Part shown: piece by piece, positions 21,949 to 32,835 of the stretch | How positions within the stretch are numbered: position 1 is the first letter of the stretch | How the letters are laid out: the number at the start of each line of letters is the position of its first letter | Assembly: GCF_000001735.4 (NCBI RefSeq) | Contig: NC_003070.9 | Coordinates: 23,917,971-23,981,970 of the forward strand | Length of the DNA: 64,000 nucleotides | Reading direction: 5' to 3' | From: Arabidopsis thaliana | Taxonomy: Eukaryota; Streptophyta; Magnoliopsida; Brassicales; Brassicaceae | The notes under the pieces: generated by a model | Database searches by the model: none | The model's input: only the letters and a program-made list of their open reading frames with translations | Told to the model about the DNA's origin: nothing | Position numbers and translations under genes: made by a program

Positions 21949-22972
21949 TGTTTGTTTCATCATTTAGCATTTTCATTCAAATGATCCATTTACATTTGTT
22001 TGATCATTTGATATTTAAACTAAATGATGTACTTAAATGAATCTTTATTTGTTTGATCATTTTGTAGTTCATCCACATTCTCATTTCATTTATATAAAAA
22101 TGACTAAAATACCCATATTTTTATTTTGACATGTTTTCATTCTAACAAATGATAAATAATTTTGCTTTTATCGTTTTAGTGGGTAAAAATAATTTTACGG
22201 TTTTGCCGAAAAAATATTTTGCGGTTTTGGCGTGAAAACATGATATTACGGTTTTGACGGGAAAACATGATTTTGAAGTTTTGGCGGGAAAACATGATTT
22301 TACGGTTTTGGCGGGAAAAATATTTTACGGTTTTGGCTAGAAAATATGATATTAAGGTTTTGGCGGAAAAACATGATTTTGAAGTTTTGGTGGGAAAAAA
22401 TATTTTACGGTTTTGGCGGGAAAAAATATTTTACGATTTTGGCGAGAAAACATGATATTACGGTTTTGGCGGAAAAACATGATTTTACGGTTTTGGCGGG
22501 AAAAAATATATTACGGTTTTGGCAGGAAACATGATTTTGCAGTTTTAGTGAAAAAATATGATTAACGGTTTTGGAGGAAAACATGATTTTAGGATGTTGA
22601 CGGGAAAATATGATTTTGCGGTTTTGGCGGGAAAATGAATACAATTTTGACGTAAAATAATAGTCCGTGATTTCCAAATTTTTAATTTTTTTTGGTGCAA
22701 TATGTAATTTAAAAAAAATATTAAATAAAAATTTTATAGAAAATTAGTATTATTACAAATGTTATATTTGTCATTTATTTTTTTTACTAAACCATCTTCA
22801 TATAAATGGTCCAATCAAGTTCATCCAAATGAGTTTTAAAATTTTGCCTAAACTTACAAAGTCATTTAGATGGATCATCCAAGTGATTCATCCAAATGAT
22901 ATGTTAAATTGTCAAAAACAAACATCATTTTTTTCTTCGTCTAGATGATTCATCTGGATGGAGAAACAAACA
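21949..22972. mobile_element. Non-autonomous DNA transposon-like element (about 1.0 kb) with 10-bp TIRs
   Basis: TGTTTGTTTC (21949-21958) is matched by its exact inverse GAAACAAACA (22963-22972). Both subterminal regions are rich in related short motifs (ATTCAAATGATCC, TTCATCCAAATGA, GATTCATCC) in both orientations, typical of hAT-like non-autonomous elements. There is no transposase frame. The centre is a 17-unit minisatellite (separate entry). A target-site duplication is not clear to me, so the exact borders are uncertain. Confidence 0.6.
22190..22640. repeat. Minisatellite, 17 units of about 26 bp, core TTTTGGCGGGAAAA (E2F-like)
   Basis: Seventeen diverged units with spacing of about 25-28 bp follow the pattern (A/G)GTTTTGGCGGGAAAAcatgattttac. 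Five units keep the core TTTTGGCGGGAAAA exactly (for example 22279-22292 and 22306-22319), which contains TTGGCGGGAA, a perfect match to the plant E2F consensus TTSSCGSSAA. The others carry one to three changes. Confidence 0.9.
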
Positions 22973-23787
22973 TGGTCTTCTTCTGCTAACAAGGGAGTGT
23001 GCTCTTAACTTCTTATGATAATGATTCATGACCCATGAGCAAAGTAAAAAGGCCCAATTACAATTGCAGTCCACAAATTGTCTTTTCACTTTCAAGTACT
23101 AGTGTAAGCTAACCTAACTGTTGAAATGAAGAAAAATTACAAAGAAAAAGGACAAACAGATATTGAAGAAAAATACACAAATCTCAAGGATAGTGGGAGC
23201 TCTCCAATGATGTGACTTCACTTTCTCTTTTATTATTTTCTTCTTTCTCCTTTGTTTAACTTCTTGAAACTACAAAAGTGTCGAGATCTATTCAAATACA
23301 TAAACACTACAAATTCAAAACGTATTTACTTTTTTTTTGGTATATTCTCTTGCTTTATGAACATTTAACACTTTTTCTTTACATCCGAATGCATGCAAAC
23401 AAAACATTTTGTGAAATGGAACATGTAACGTAAAAAAAAACATACTCCCACTTTCAACTTAACTAAAACTAAAACAAAATAAAGGTTCAGCCATATTCTC
23501 AGGAAACACAGCATTTTTGGGCTTAATTGAAGGAGAGAACTTGACCATTTGTGTAAAAGAAAATTAATAAACTACAGAAAATTTAATTAAGCTAAGGATG
23601 TGATGTATTGCTAATTTAAGTAACCTATAAACTTTATTCTTTTTAGTAGAAAAATAAATAATTTATACAATTACTAATTAATTTCCTCAAACTTAAACAT
23701 GGGCTACAACAAAAAATTAGTGAAAAAGGGGAAAAAACTAAATAAAACATCAAAAATGGAGAAGATAATAATAATACGGGAATTAAA
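22973..23787. other. Intergenic, 3' flank of the collagen-like LEA gene
   Basis: AT-rich, without coding frames or repeats I can support. Confidence 0.5.
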
Positions 23788-24816
23788 TTAGCAATGGAAA
23801 CCCAAGACGGAACCATCGGCAATAGAGACGGTGACTCGACAATCCGATTTAGCAACCACGTGATGTGTGAACACGTGCAGCACTTTGACCCGACCCGCTA
23901 ACTCCATCTTCGACTCTATCTCCATTGTTGGTCCGACCCGATTCCCATACCCGAAACCCGGATTCGCATATCCATCTCCTAGCGTTGGCCCCGTCCCTCC
24001 TCCGCCGAATGGCGTACCCGGAAATCCCGGCGGACCTCCGATTCCAGGAAACCCCGGTGGACCCATGCTTCTCGGGTTACCTGGAAAAACCGGTGGATTT
24101 GGGTTTCTCGGAATCACCGGAGCACCTGGATTTCTCGGTGGATTTATTGGAAATTCCGGCGAGCCTGGATTTCTCGGTATAATCGGAGCTCCTGGGTTTC
24201 CTGGAAACTCCGGCGAGCCTGGATTTCTCGGGAAACTCGGAGGACCCGGATTCCCAGAAAAATCCGGTGAACCTGGATTTCCCGGTAAATCCGGCGATTC
24301 TGGATATCCTGGAAAATACGGTGAATCTGGGTTTCTTGGAGTTACAGTGAAATCCGGTGGACCGGGAATAATCGGAGAGTCTGGAATAACGGCGGCAGAG
24401 ACGGTGGAGATAGCGGAGGAGGAAGGAGGAGAAATAGGGAAAGAATGAACGGTAAAAGTGGCGGCCATGTATTGAATCCGACCCGAATCAATTTTACCGG
24501 CGGGTATGAACATAAACCCGACTTGATTACCCGAATAAAGAAGCTGAATAGAGCTGTCGTAATGAGAGAAAACGGCACGGTTAGGGTTTCTAACGGCGAC
24601 GTACTGAGAGAAGGAGAAGTTAGCGGTATTGTTTGAGACGGCGAATGAGGGGAGTTGGACGGCGTTAACGGAGATCTTGGGGTCTTTTGGTTTGAAGACT
24701 GTGAAGTAAACGACAAGGAGAACAACGAGTAAGATGAGTAAGAAGACGGTGGCGACGGCGCAAGAAGCTAAATTAGTTCTGCCGGAAGAACGGCGACGAT
24801 CGTGAGGCTTGGCCAT
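23788..24816 (-). CDS. LEA_2/NHL-type membrane protein with collagen-like Pro/Gly insert
   Basis: Single-exon 342-residue protein. An Arg-rich cytosolic N-terminus (MAKPHDRRRSSGRT) is followed by one membrane span (about residues 19-42, VATVFLLILLVVLLVVYFTVF). Then comes a LEA_2-like half domain (DPKISVNAVQLPSFAVSNN, VAVRNPNRAVFSHYDSSIQL). At about residues 140-285 the domain is interrupted by repeats of the form P-x-x-P-G-N-P-G-x-P. It then resumes with the typical terminal strand (MELAGRVKVLHVFTHHVVAKSDCRVTVSIADGS). Family members (late embryogenesis abundant hydroxyproline-rich glycoproteins) are about 200-260 residues and lack this insert. The span suggests plasma membrane or secretory location with the repeat outside. 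Likely At1g64450 ('proline-rich'). Confidence 0.85.
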   Translation of the reverse strand: MAKPHDRRRSSGRTNLASCAVATVFLLILLVVLLVVYFTVFKPKDPKISVNAVQLPSFAVSNNTANFSFSQYVAVRNPNRAVFSHYDSSIQLLYSGNQVGFMFIPAGKIDSGRIQYMAATFTVHSFPISPPSSSAISTVSAAVIPDSPIIPGPPDFTVTPRNPDSPYFPGYPESPDLPGNPGSPDFSGNPGPPSFPRNPGSPEFPGNPGAPIIPRNPGSPEFPINPPRNPGAPVIPRNPNPPVFPGNPRSMGPPGFPGIGGPPGFPGTPFGGGGTGPTLGDGYANPGFGYGNRVGPTMEIESKMELAGRVKVLHVFTHHVVAKSDCRVTVSIADGSVLGFHC

Positions 24817-25717
24817 TGTCGAGATCGAAGAGTGTTTGGAGACGACGATAGCGTTGAAACCGAGACACTGTGAGAGTGTGAGTGAGAAAGTAGAGTAGAG
24901 AGGGTACAGTACTTCAAACTAAAAGCGAGAGAGCATTTATTAATTGTCTGTACGACAAACAAATCATCAAATCCTTCCTTCACTTCATTACCATTTTATT
25001 AATAGACTTAACTATAAAAGTTTCAGTAAATTTGTAGATTAGATTGTTTTGACAAATGATATTGTCGAGTTGATTAATTTCACCACTCAGCTTATTGCAT
25101 TAATCAAGAATGTTTTTCTTTTTCGTATTTAATGAGAAAGATATTCAAAATTAGAAATACAAGGTTCCAAAGTCACATGATCCCTTTTTTTGTGTATTTT
25201 TCCACATGAGTGGGTGAAAGCTGTTTAAAGTCCAATTCAGTGAGATTTGCTCTTTTATTGCAAGCCTTGTATTAGAGAAATTGTTTTATTGCACACTGCA
25301 GTAAGTTTGGTTTGATCCCACTTGCAAAAATTATCACTAAAGCGAAAATGACACAAATGCCCATCCGGGGACATTGAAAACAGGCCAGAGATAGGCCCGC
25401 GGTCATTGAATACAGGCCCGATTTAGGCCCATTATATGTCATTCTTAATTTGTAATTTGGTTTCATAATGAACAAGAATGTCTTAACATCTTCCTTACCA
25501 CAGCACAATTGGATGATACGAACAAATTAGCAACAACGTTTAATTTATGGTTTAGGGAAAAAAACACAAAAGCTTAAAGGCTTCTTTCATGGAAGGAAAA
25601 AATTATCCAAGAAGAGCCTATCAACGTTTTTCTCAACGAAAACAAACATAATAGATACATTACATCATATACATATACATACCATAAAACCAAACTTTAT
25701 TATGTACTTAAGACTGG
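24817..25717. other. Intergenic: LEA-gene promoter and PI4K-gamma 3' flank
   Basis: The upstream leader of the minus-strand LEA gene is CT/GA-rich (24850-24910). Paired GGCCCG/GGCCCA motifs occur at 25397-25430. No gene is supported. Confidence 0.5.
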
Positions 25718-26818
25718 TTACTTAGTTAGCTCGTCCAGACGACGATCCATGGCCACAGATACTGCTTCAAGAAACGTAGCCTCGCTTGACGCAGGCAACA
25801 CCGAGTTATGAGCTTCTCTCACTATCTCTTCAATCGCTGAGTCTTTGTTCACCGTTTCTCTGCACATTACGCTTCCTATTTGATATGGCGTCAGGTTTCT
25901 CTCAACGCCTTTCTTCAGCAGCATCGTGGAGATACGTAGAGTGCGTGAGACAGCTTCAGGAACATTCCAGCCATGGAGTTGCAGAAGCGCAATGTCTTGT
26001 TCGGAGTCTAGAGAGTTTATGTAGTCAATGGTGTCTGCAGAAAACGGGAGTTTCGCTTGCGGCCAGTAGAGCCACTCAAATGTGCAATCTTCAAACTGCA
26101 AACCCACTTCAATAAATAAGTTTCACTTCTATATTTATTGGAGGGGTCAGTAAATGTTGAAAGAATTGTGAGAGAAACTTACATTCTCGGGCAAACAATA
26201 ACCATGATCGATGGGAATAAGAAGAGTTTTTCCTTCTTCGCTTTTCCCGGTCAATATGTTTCCAGCATGTCGATCTGCATTTGCCATTCTTATGTCAAAG
26301 ACACAGATTTTGTGCACTTCCTCAACAGGAAACGCTCCAGGGCCGATGTCTTCGCAGCTTCCATTGTTCTTCATGAACATTTGCAAAGAACCAACTTTGG
26401 CATCTTTTGTAGCACAGCTGCTGAACCCATTTGGGTAGTTATACACTTTGTGTGAGCTTCTGACCATAGCAGTTGGTGGCACACCGGCAAAACCCATAAC
26501 TTCTTTAGACACAGATCTTAGTCCGCTCTTTGGATGATCTAACAAGTAAGCTGCAACTTCTCTTGTTGCCCCTTCTCCTACTCTAGTTCCTCTCTTCAAT
26601 CCCTGACCGTCTGATGACACAGGAAGCTGCTGAGGATTGTTCACAGCCATTGGTTCTTCATCCATAGGCTTGAACACAGATACATAGTTGAGACCTGAAG
26701 AATCTTGCATCAGATATGTCCCTCCTGTCCCTTCAGCTGATCTCACTGGTGGACTACCTTTGTTCAACCCATCAACCGTCCGGTCAATCATATCCTCGAG
26801 AACCTCAGGTAATTTCAC
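25718..26818 (-). CDS. PI4K-gamma catalytic region (C-terminal part of the split gene)
   Basis: Two exons (26183-26818 and 25718-26095), in frame across the intron (CLPEN|FEDCTFEWLYWPQAK). All conserved motifs I know for the family are present, so the kinase domain itself is not decayed. No ATG precedes KLPEVLEDM in this frame before the frameshift. If translated separately it would begin at the Met of LEDMIDRTVDG or need another leader. Plant PI4K-gamma proteins have been reported to act as protein kinases on ubiquitin-pathway partners. Confidence 0.75.
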
Positions 26819-27456
26819 ATCGGGGTTAAGAACAACGGCTCTAACAAGGAGTCTTTACCAGTAGCAGTGTCTTCTTCTCTTTTCACCGTGTCTTCCACCG
26901 ATTTCTTAACCAGCAAATGGATTACAGAGTTTCCATCTTTACAAATCCCATCAATGATTCTGTTGTCATCAAGCTTCTCTCCTTTAAACAAGATCTCTTG
27001 ATCATCAACCTCAGGAAACCCTTTACCCTCTTTAGAGATCCGTTTCTTCAAATACCCAACATTTCTACGACGATCCACATGAAACTGAAAGACCTTGCCG
27101 CAAGTAGTAATCACAGTAACAAGCAAAGGATCATAGAGCTTAAGCACCAAATGCAACACACTACCACCAGTCACACCATAGTCCTTCACACGTGAGGCAT
27201 TCCTGGCAAGCTCTCGACCACTGAAAACAAGTTTCTGTCTTCTAACCCTAAAACCATTACAAGTCTGGATCCTAAGTTTAACCTCAGCAATAGAATCAGA
27301 CTCCAAGATGAGCATAGGCATCGTAGAACCAGAAACACTAAGGAACACCAAAACCGATTTAACAGAGTAATGCGTCGTCGTCGATTGTCCGAAACCACCA
27401 ACAGCAAACGCCGATCCTCTATGAATCGGGCTTAAAGCAACATCAGCAACAGACAT
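26816..27456 (-). CDS. Tandem ubiquitin-like domain protein (N-terminal part of the split PI4K-gamma)
   Basis: Intact ATG-initiated frame of 213 residues, starting MSVADVALSPIHRGSAF like PI4K-gamma proteins. The first ubiquitin-like domain includes SVSGSTMPMLILESDSIAEV and RRQKLVFSGREL. The second includes FQFHVDRRRNVGYLKKRI and LFKGEKLDDNRIIDG. It ends after LEPLFLTPM because of the frameshift. It would lack any kinase activity, and whether it is a stable protein is unknown. Confidence 0.75.
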
Positions 27457-30057
27457 TTCCTATTGAAACAAAAAAAACCTAGCTCTAATCCAAATCTAAA
27501 CAATAATCTTCTCGTACGGGTATCAATAAGAGACACCCTTCCATGAAAAGAATCGATCCAAATCCTAACAACAACAACTAGATCAACCCCTCCCTCACGA
27601 ACCTAACAGAGACGAACCCAAATAAGTACACCTATAAATTCATGAATCTCCTCTTAAGCAACAACAATCAAACGAAGATCGAGGAAATGGTGATGAAATT
27701 GAAGATCTTTAGATCTCAAAACCACAGATTTCTGGAAAGATCGTTGTAGATTTTTCGGATCGATGATTTTTTTTTTCCTGAGGAATGAATTGAAAAAAAA
27801 TCGCTAAAAGAAAGGCAAAGTCTAGATTTTTTTTTTTGGAAGAAGGAGAGAGCTCTTTCTTTAAATAGACGCGCTTCTTAGCCTTTTCCGGATTTTGTAT
27901 ATTCTTAACGCCGTTACTTTTCACATCTACGACCGTTTCTTTGCATTCATTTTATTTTTTATCCATCAAATTTGTTTTATAAAATAAGTCATCGAATATT
28001 CCCTTTATTTTTATACTTTAAATTGAATTTCATTTATTTTAATATCTCCTAAAAGTTTAAAATTTATGGATTGATAAGTACCATTTATAATTTCTCCATT
28101 TAGAAAAATTAATTGTTTTGATTTACCCATTCTTATGATCTTATCTGATAAACGGAATAAGGGAGACTATGTAACGTGGTGATGTTGCCGTCATTAATCT
28201 AACGGGAATGTTAACGTGGCTTTTGGCTTGCAGGCTAACGACGGTATTGTGAGTCATTCTTGCAATGATATCTTGCCACGTGTGATTCTTTGTAAAGGGA
28301 ACAAAAACTAACCATTAATTAAAGTGATTAATCATTTTCTTTAAAAGAGATTGGAGGGATTAATCAGAGACTTAAAATACTAACATTTAGGAAACTTGAA
28401 CTGGTCTGAAAACCGAGATTATTGCCGTTGCACATGGATGGGTCCTCTTTCTACAAAAATTCATATCTCAAAAGCCTAAATCATCATTATACATTAGTAT
28501 ATCTTTATAATATTGTATGATTTGAAAAATATCTAAATGCATTATGAGTACTAATGAATCATGTAGGTTCGTAGAATCCTCCTCCTATATTACGATTACC
28601 CCCATTCAACAAGTACCATTCACGAAATCTTTACATTTCTAGCTTTGAATTATTTAATACACCATTAACATAATACTAATATATTACATAATCTCATGAT
28701 AATTATATATATAATTTTCATTTCACCATTGATGACAAAGAATTTTGAAATTGTTTTATGAACTTTCAATAATGCGAACGTTTCAAGGGAGTTGTACCAC
28801 GAAAGAAGGTTCAAAGGAAAAGTGAGTCATAACATAACATAACATTAAAGATACAACAAACGTTTCTTTCGACAAGATTTCTTGACCAGTTCATGCATCT
28901 ACCATCCGTAGCTAAATTTCTGATCCTTTTTTAAGTAATACAATATCTTTTTGATGTTGTTGTCAATATATGATTAAATAGAATTATAAATTATTTGATG
29001 AAACGAGTTGTGTTCAAAATTAGACTCTGATCGATATGCATCACCAAAAATTAGCTTAACCAGAATTAAAATATGGTAAAAATCTTAGAGCATCCCCAGC
29101 GTATATCTTAGCCTAATCTTAGCAAACATCTTAGCATTAAAAGCAATTATAATTAATCAAACCAATTAAGATATGTATTTTAACTAAGATGTTTTTCTTA
29201 AGGTAAGAATGACACATGTGTCATTGGAATAGTAATTTGTTAACCAAAACAATGTTTTGCAATAATTTGATTTTTATCTTCTTAAGAAGGGATTCTTAAT
29301 CATTGGAATAGTAATTTGTTAAAATCTTCTCTAATTTTTCTTACCTTCAAAACAGTGAAATTTTAATTTAAAATAACGTTAATATTCAAGGTTAAGAAGT
29401 AATTGGTTCTTAACTATTAGAGATGATCTTACATTATTACTATATTTTATACGAAATCAACCAAGTATCATCTAAGCTTTAATAAGAGTAGTTGATAACA
29501 TCTGGTATGGCCGGTGGTTTTCATCTGACAATAAAATAATATGACCTGACGTATTTATATACATTTCAATATTTGTAAGAAGATAAGTTAATGTTGTCAC
29601 GATTATTGTTGGTACATGAATACAACAACATCAAAAGATAACTATTTAAAATTCAAAACCAATTGGCCGCACATATATCGACAGTTCGACACACGTGTGG
29701 ACCCGACGTTGCTACTGCAGTGGCTCCTCCTATAGCCGTTGCTCACCAGTGACCGTTAAGAGTTCACTTTTCTTTATATTTTGAGATTATTGTCCACAAC
29801 GCCATTTTTCTAAAAAGCCATTTAAATGATAAAACCTTAAAGAAAATTGTTATTTCATTGTAAAAAAATTCCCTTAGAAATAGATTATCAACAAGTAACT
29901 AAACGACCGAGAGACATAATCGAAACAAAAAGAATTGCAAATTGTTTCAGCCTTGTACCATATAATGTCGAATGAATTCCGAATTATACATAAAAAGGAT
30001 TAAAAGACCTCAAACGTATAATTCGAAAAAGCCTCTAGCTTCTTCTAAAGATTTCCT
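27457..30057. other. Intergenic: PI4K-gamma leader/promoter, MITE-like element, CBL8 3' flank
   Basis: 27457-27900 is the leader side of the ubiquitin-like gene. A G-box-containing stretch (GCCACGTGTG near 28275) lies in the middle. A MITE-like element is listed separately at 29086-29432. No coding frame is supported. Confidence 0.5.
29086..29432. mobile_element. MITE-like element (AGAGCATC... imperfect terminal inverted repeats)
   Basis: The left end TTAGAGCATCCCCAGCG and the inverted right end TAAGATCATCTCTAATAG are imperfect inverses. They resemble the common Brassicaceae 'gagcatctccaa' MITE ends. Inside, CATTGGAATAGTAATTTGTT occurs twice (29222 and 29301). It has no coding capacity. Confidence 0.5.
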
Positions 30058-31781
30058 CTAGTCTTCAACTTCAGAGTCGAGTACAAAGCTTGGAAATGCT
30101 AAAGTCACTTCCCTATAAATCATAGAAACGACGACGTACTTACTTTATATGTCAATAAAAACAAGAAAGAGAAATATTTTTGAAATAAAAGTCTACTTGA
30201 GGTAAGGCAGAGTCATGTTCTTGAGGATTGAAGGATTCTTAGCAACGAGCTCTTTCCACTCTTCTTCATCAATCTTCCCATCTTTGTTTGTATCAACCTC
30301 GAGCATCGTCTGTTTGTAAAAATCGATTCACAAATTCAACATCATTAAGATATTAAATATATATCTTTAACAAAAAAAAGATATTAAATATATAGGAATA
30401 TTAATGTCATAATAAGAAAGATAAATAGATTAAAATTAGGTATAATGTTGCGTGACCTGTTCCACGATAGCTTCAATAGATTCTTCCGAGAGTTCTAAGT
30501 CTGTTTCACCAAGTAGTGCGCCAACCATCTTCTTCAGCTAATTTCCAACCAAAACATTTTACACATCAAAATGTTTGTGTATGCATCTCCAAACATCCAA
30601 AGACATATATGATAATATATATATGCACATATTTTGATATGGAAAGAATAATTTTGTGGTTTTGGAAGGTTGCAATCTATGTTCTACAACTTTGCAATCT
30701 GAACCAAAAAATGAAAATTTGAAGGTAAGATTTTTCAATTACTATTTACTTGTTCGTATAAAGATTTCACCGTTTTATTCAAAATTCTTTTTTAATTTCT
30801 CCATTTTTTTAATAGTAGAATTGATGAGATCTATAGCATTTTATCAGTACCTCATGGGGCTCGATGAAGCCGGTTCCATGGAGGTCAAAAAGCTTGAACA
30901 TAACTACAACATTACAAGCGATTTACTTCATCTATTAGACACGTAAATAAACACGTATATTTTCATGATCCTAAAGTGTAAATAACGTACATGCAGATTT
31001 TTCATGTTCGGGAGTGTATGGATGGAATATGCTAAGGGAACGAACAAATTCTCCAAACTCAATCACACCGTTGCGTTTCCTATCAAACATATAAAACACC
31101 TGCATGCACCACTTTTTCCGAATTATTTAGCTAAACACCTTTTTTATTTTTCTTGACGTCAATAATATTCATTGAAATATGTAATTAAACAAAAAATATG
31201 TTTATATATAATTAATTATGCAAGTATAGAACAGATATACGAACCCTGTCCGCAAATAGATTTTGCATACTGCCGTTTCTGAACAAAGCCAGAAGAAACT
31301 CTTCCTGCTCATAAAATATTAGGTCATGCATGTAGATGCAAATCAAATCCCAAAAAAAATGTGATTTTTAGATTTAATATACAATTTTTTTTTTGTATAA
31401 ATGAAAAACCATTTAAGAAATAAATGTTACCTTATGGATTAGACCATCATTGATAATAGATGTACTTAGCTTCTTGAATAAATCGTGTAAAGCCTCAATC
31501 TCATTCACGGTGACTGCATACATCAATTATACATAAACTCTATAAATAGCTTCATAAAATGCATCTATATACAGCTCATATTCGTTTATAGATGATCGTT
31601 TATTAACTCTTCTTTATCTTTCGTAATTAATTATGTTATTCAATTTTTACATAGAGATGTTGCGGTTTTTGTTTGTTTGGTTTGACTTACAGGGAGTTTC
31701 GGATGCAAGAACATGAGGATCCTCATATCCACGAGGATGCTTTGCTCGCTTCAACGAGAAGCATTTCACGAATGCCAACAT
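30058..31781 (-). CDS. CBL8: Calcineurin B-like calcium sensor CBL8
   Basis: EF-hand calcium sensor that binds and targets CIPK protein kinases. Eight exons: 31691-31781, 31431-31513, 31245-31304, 30991-31099, 30851-30903, 30457-30537, 30197-30309 and 30058-30112. They total 645 nt (214 residues). It starts [18 protein letters not shown], so unlike CBL1/4/5/8-9 group members with MGC it has no N-terminal glycine. EF-hand loops include [26 protein letters not shown] and [13 protein letters not shown]. The last exon adds [18 protein letters not shown], which carries the FPSF motif phosphorylated by CIPKs. That exon is easily missed because the upstream frame meets a stop at 30193-30195 if the donor at 30195-30196 is not used. 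Confidence 0.93.
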
Positions 31782-32835
31782 TCAACAACTTTGGTAAATA
31801 TAGAATAATTTTTTGTGCTGCTAAAATAACCAATAAAAAAAAAAAAGTTTCAGGCTCCTGATCTTGATTCAATGATCCGTTGGAATTCGCAATGGTAGAT
31901 AAGAGGAAATGATAGTTACGGTGGACTAACAAATAATTAAAAGATTTATATGAATCTGGTTTAGATCTTTATGATCCGATCATCTTATGTTAAAAATGAC
32001 GACAAGGAACGAATCAAGAACATGCATATGATGAGATCATAACAATTAATTAAGAAGAAGACTTGAAATTAATTAAGATCGATACATGGATGGGCAAACC
32101 TAGTAACAATTTAGAGGTTCTCATAAATTCCTCATAAAACCTATATGATCATCATATAGTAATCCCCAAGAAAGAGGCCAAGATCTTAATTAAGAACAAT
32201 AGGCTCAATTAATTACAAAATTAAAATCTTATTTGGCAGGAAAATAAAACCCAAATAATCAAGAAAGATTCGATTCAAATGATAAAAGTCTAAAAGTGAA
32301 AATACCTGGATGATCGATCTTGTGTTACAAATTGGTTGTATTTAGAGGGTTGTTGTTCTTCCAATATTTCTAGAGAAGACTTTAGATATACGGAAATGCC
32401 TTATGTGATATCGACGGAAAACAAAAAGCTTACTGTATACTTCATTAAAAATTCAGCAATCATTAAAAATAAAATAAATTAAAGAATAAGTTGTGACTGT
32501 ACGATCTTTTTATTTGACAATTTTTTTTTTTTCGGTTTCAATTTCATAAACAGATAATTTGATAGGTGTTCAGAAAAAAAGAGAAAATTTGATTTTATTC
32601 TTCTTAATTCGTTTTTATAATAATAATAAAAATTAAAACAAGAAAAAATAACACGTAAAAAGAGTATTGTTAGTTGTTATTCACGCGCTTTGTTCTTATT
32701 AAAATAAAAAACCGTTGGATTATTCTTCTTTTTCTTTACTTTCTTTCCTAATTTTCTAGGGATTCATTAGAAAAATTCTTTTAGGTTTTACAATCTTTGA
32801 AAGAGAGAAGATAGTGCGTGCGCGCGCGCGACGCC
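31782..32835. other. CBL8 upstream region
   Basis: AT-rich leader and promoter DNA, probably with a 5' UTR intron. No coding frame is supported. An alternating purine/pyrimidine run TGCGTGCGCGCGCGCGACG lies at about 32815-32833. Confidence 0.5.

Larger units (their letters stand above)
25718..27456 (-). pseudogene. Phosphatidylinositol 4-kinase gamma locus split by a 1-bp frameshift
   Basis: Exon 1 (26183-27456) and exon 2 (25718-26095) together encode a type II PI4K-gamma: two N-terminal ubiquitin-like domains (about residues 35-100 and 110-185), then the kinase-like region. The latter has VSVFKPMDEEPMAVNN, GEGATREVAAYLLDHP, the catalytic NADRHAGNIL and the metal-binding IPIDHGYCLPE. The ubiquitin-like frame starts at ATG 27454-27456 and stops at TGA 26816-26818. 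The kinase frame is open on the other side without its own nearby ATG. At about 26836-26838 the family sequence EPVVLNP requires one extra base (GAGCC-GTTGTT). The exon sum 1652 + 1 is divisible by 3 (550 residues), which supports a single-base loss. The parts may be expressed as two proteins; I recall separate gene models (At1g64470 ubiquitin-like, At1g64460 kinase). Confidence 0.85.

Noticed and set aside
22267-22677. Overlapping ORFs on both strands
   Set aside because: They are readings of the E2F-like minisatellite; the repeat keeps several frames open.
23867-24448. 193-codon collagen-like ORF on the plus strand
   Set aside because: Antisense of the Pro/Gly-rich LEA gene; the palindromic-type codon content (CCN/GGN) creates it.
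30193-30195. Stop codon apparently truncating CBL8
   Set aside because: A donor just before it and a clean terminal exon at 30058-30112 restore the full 214-residue protein.
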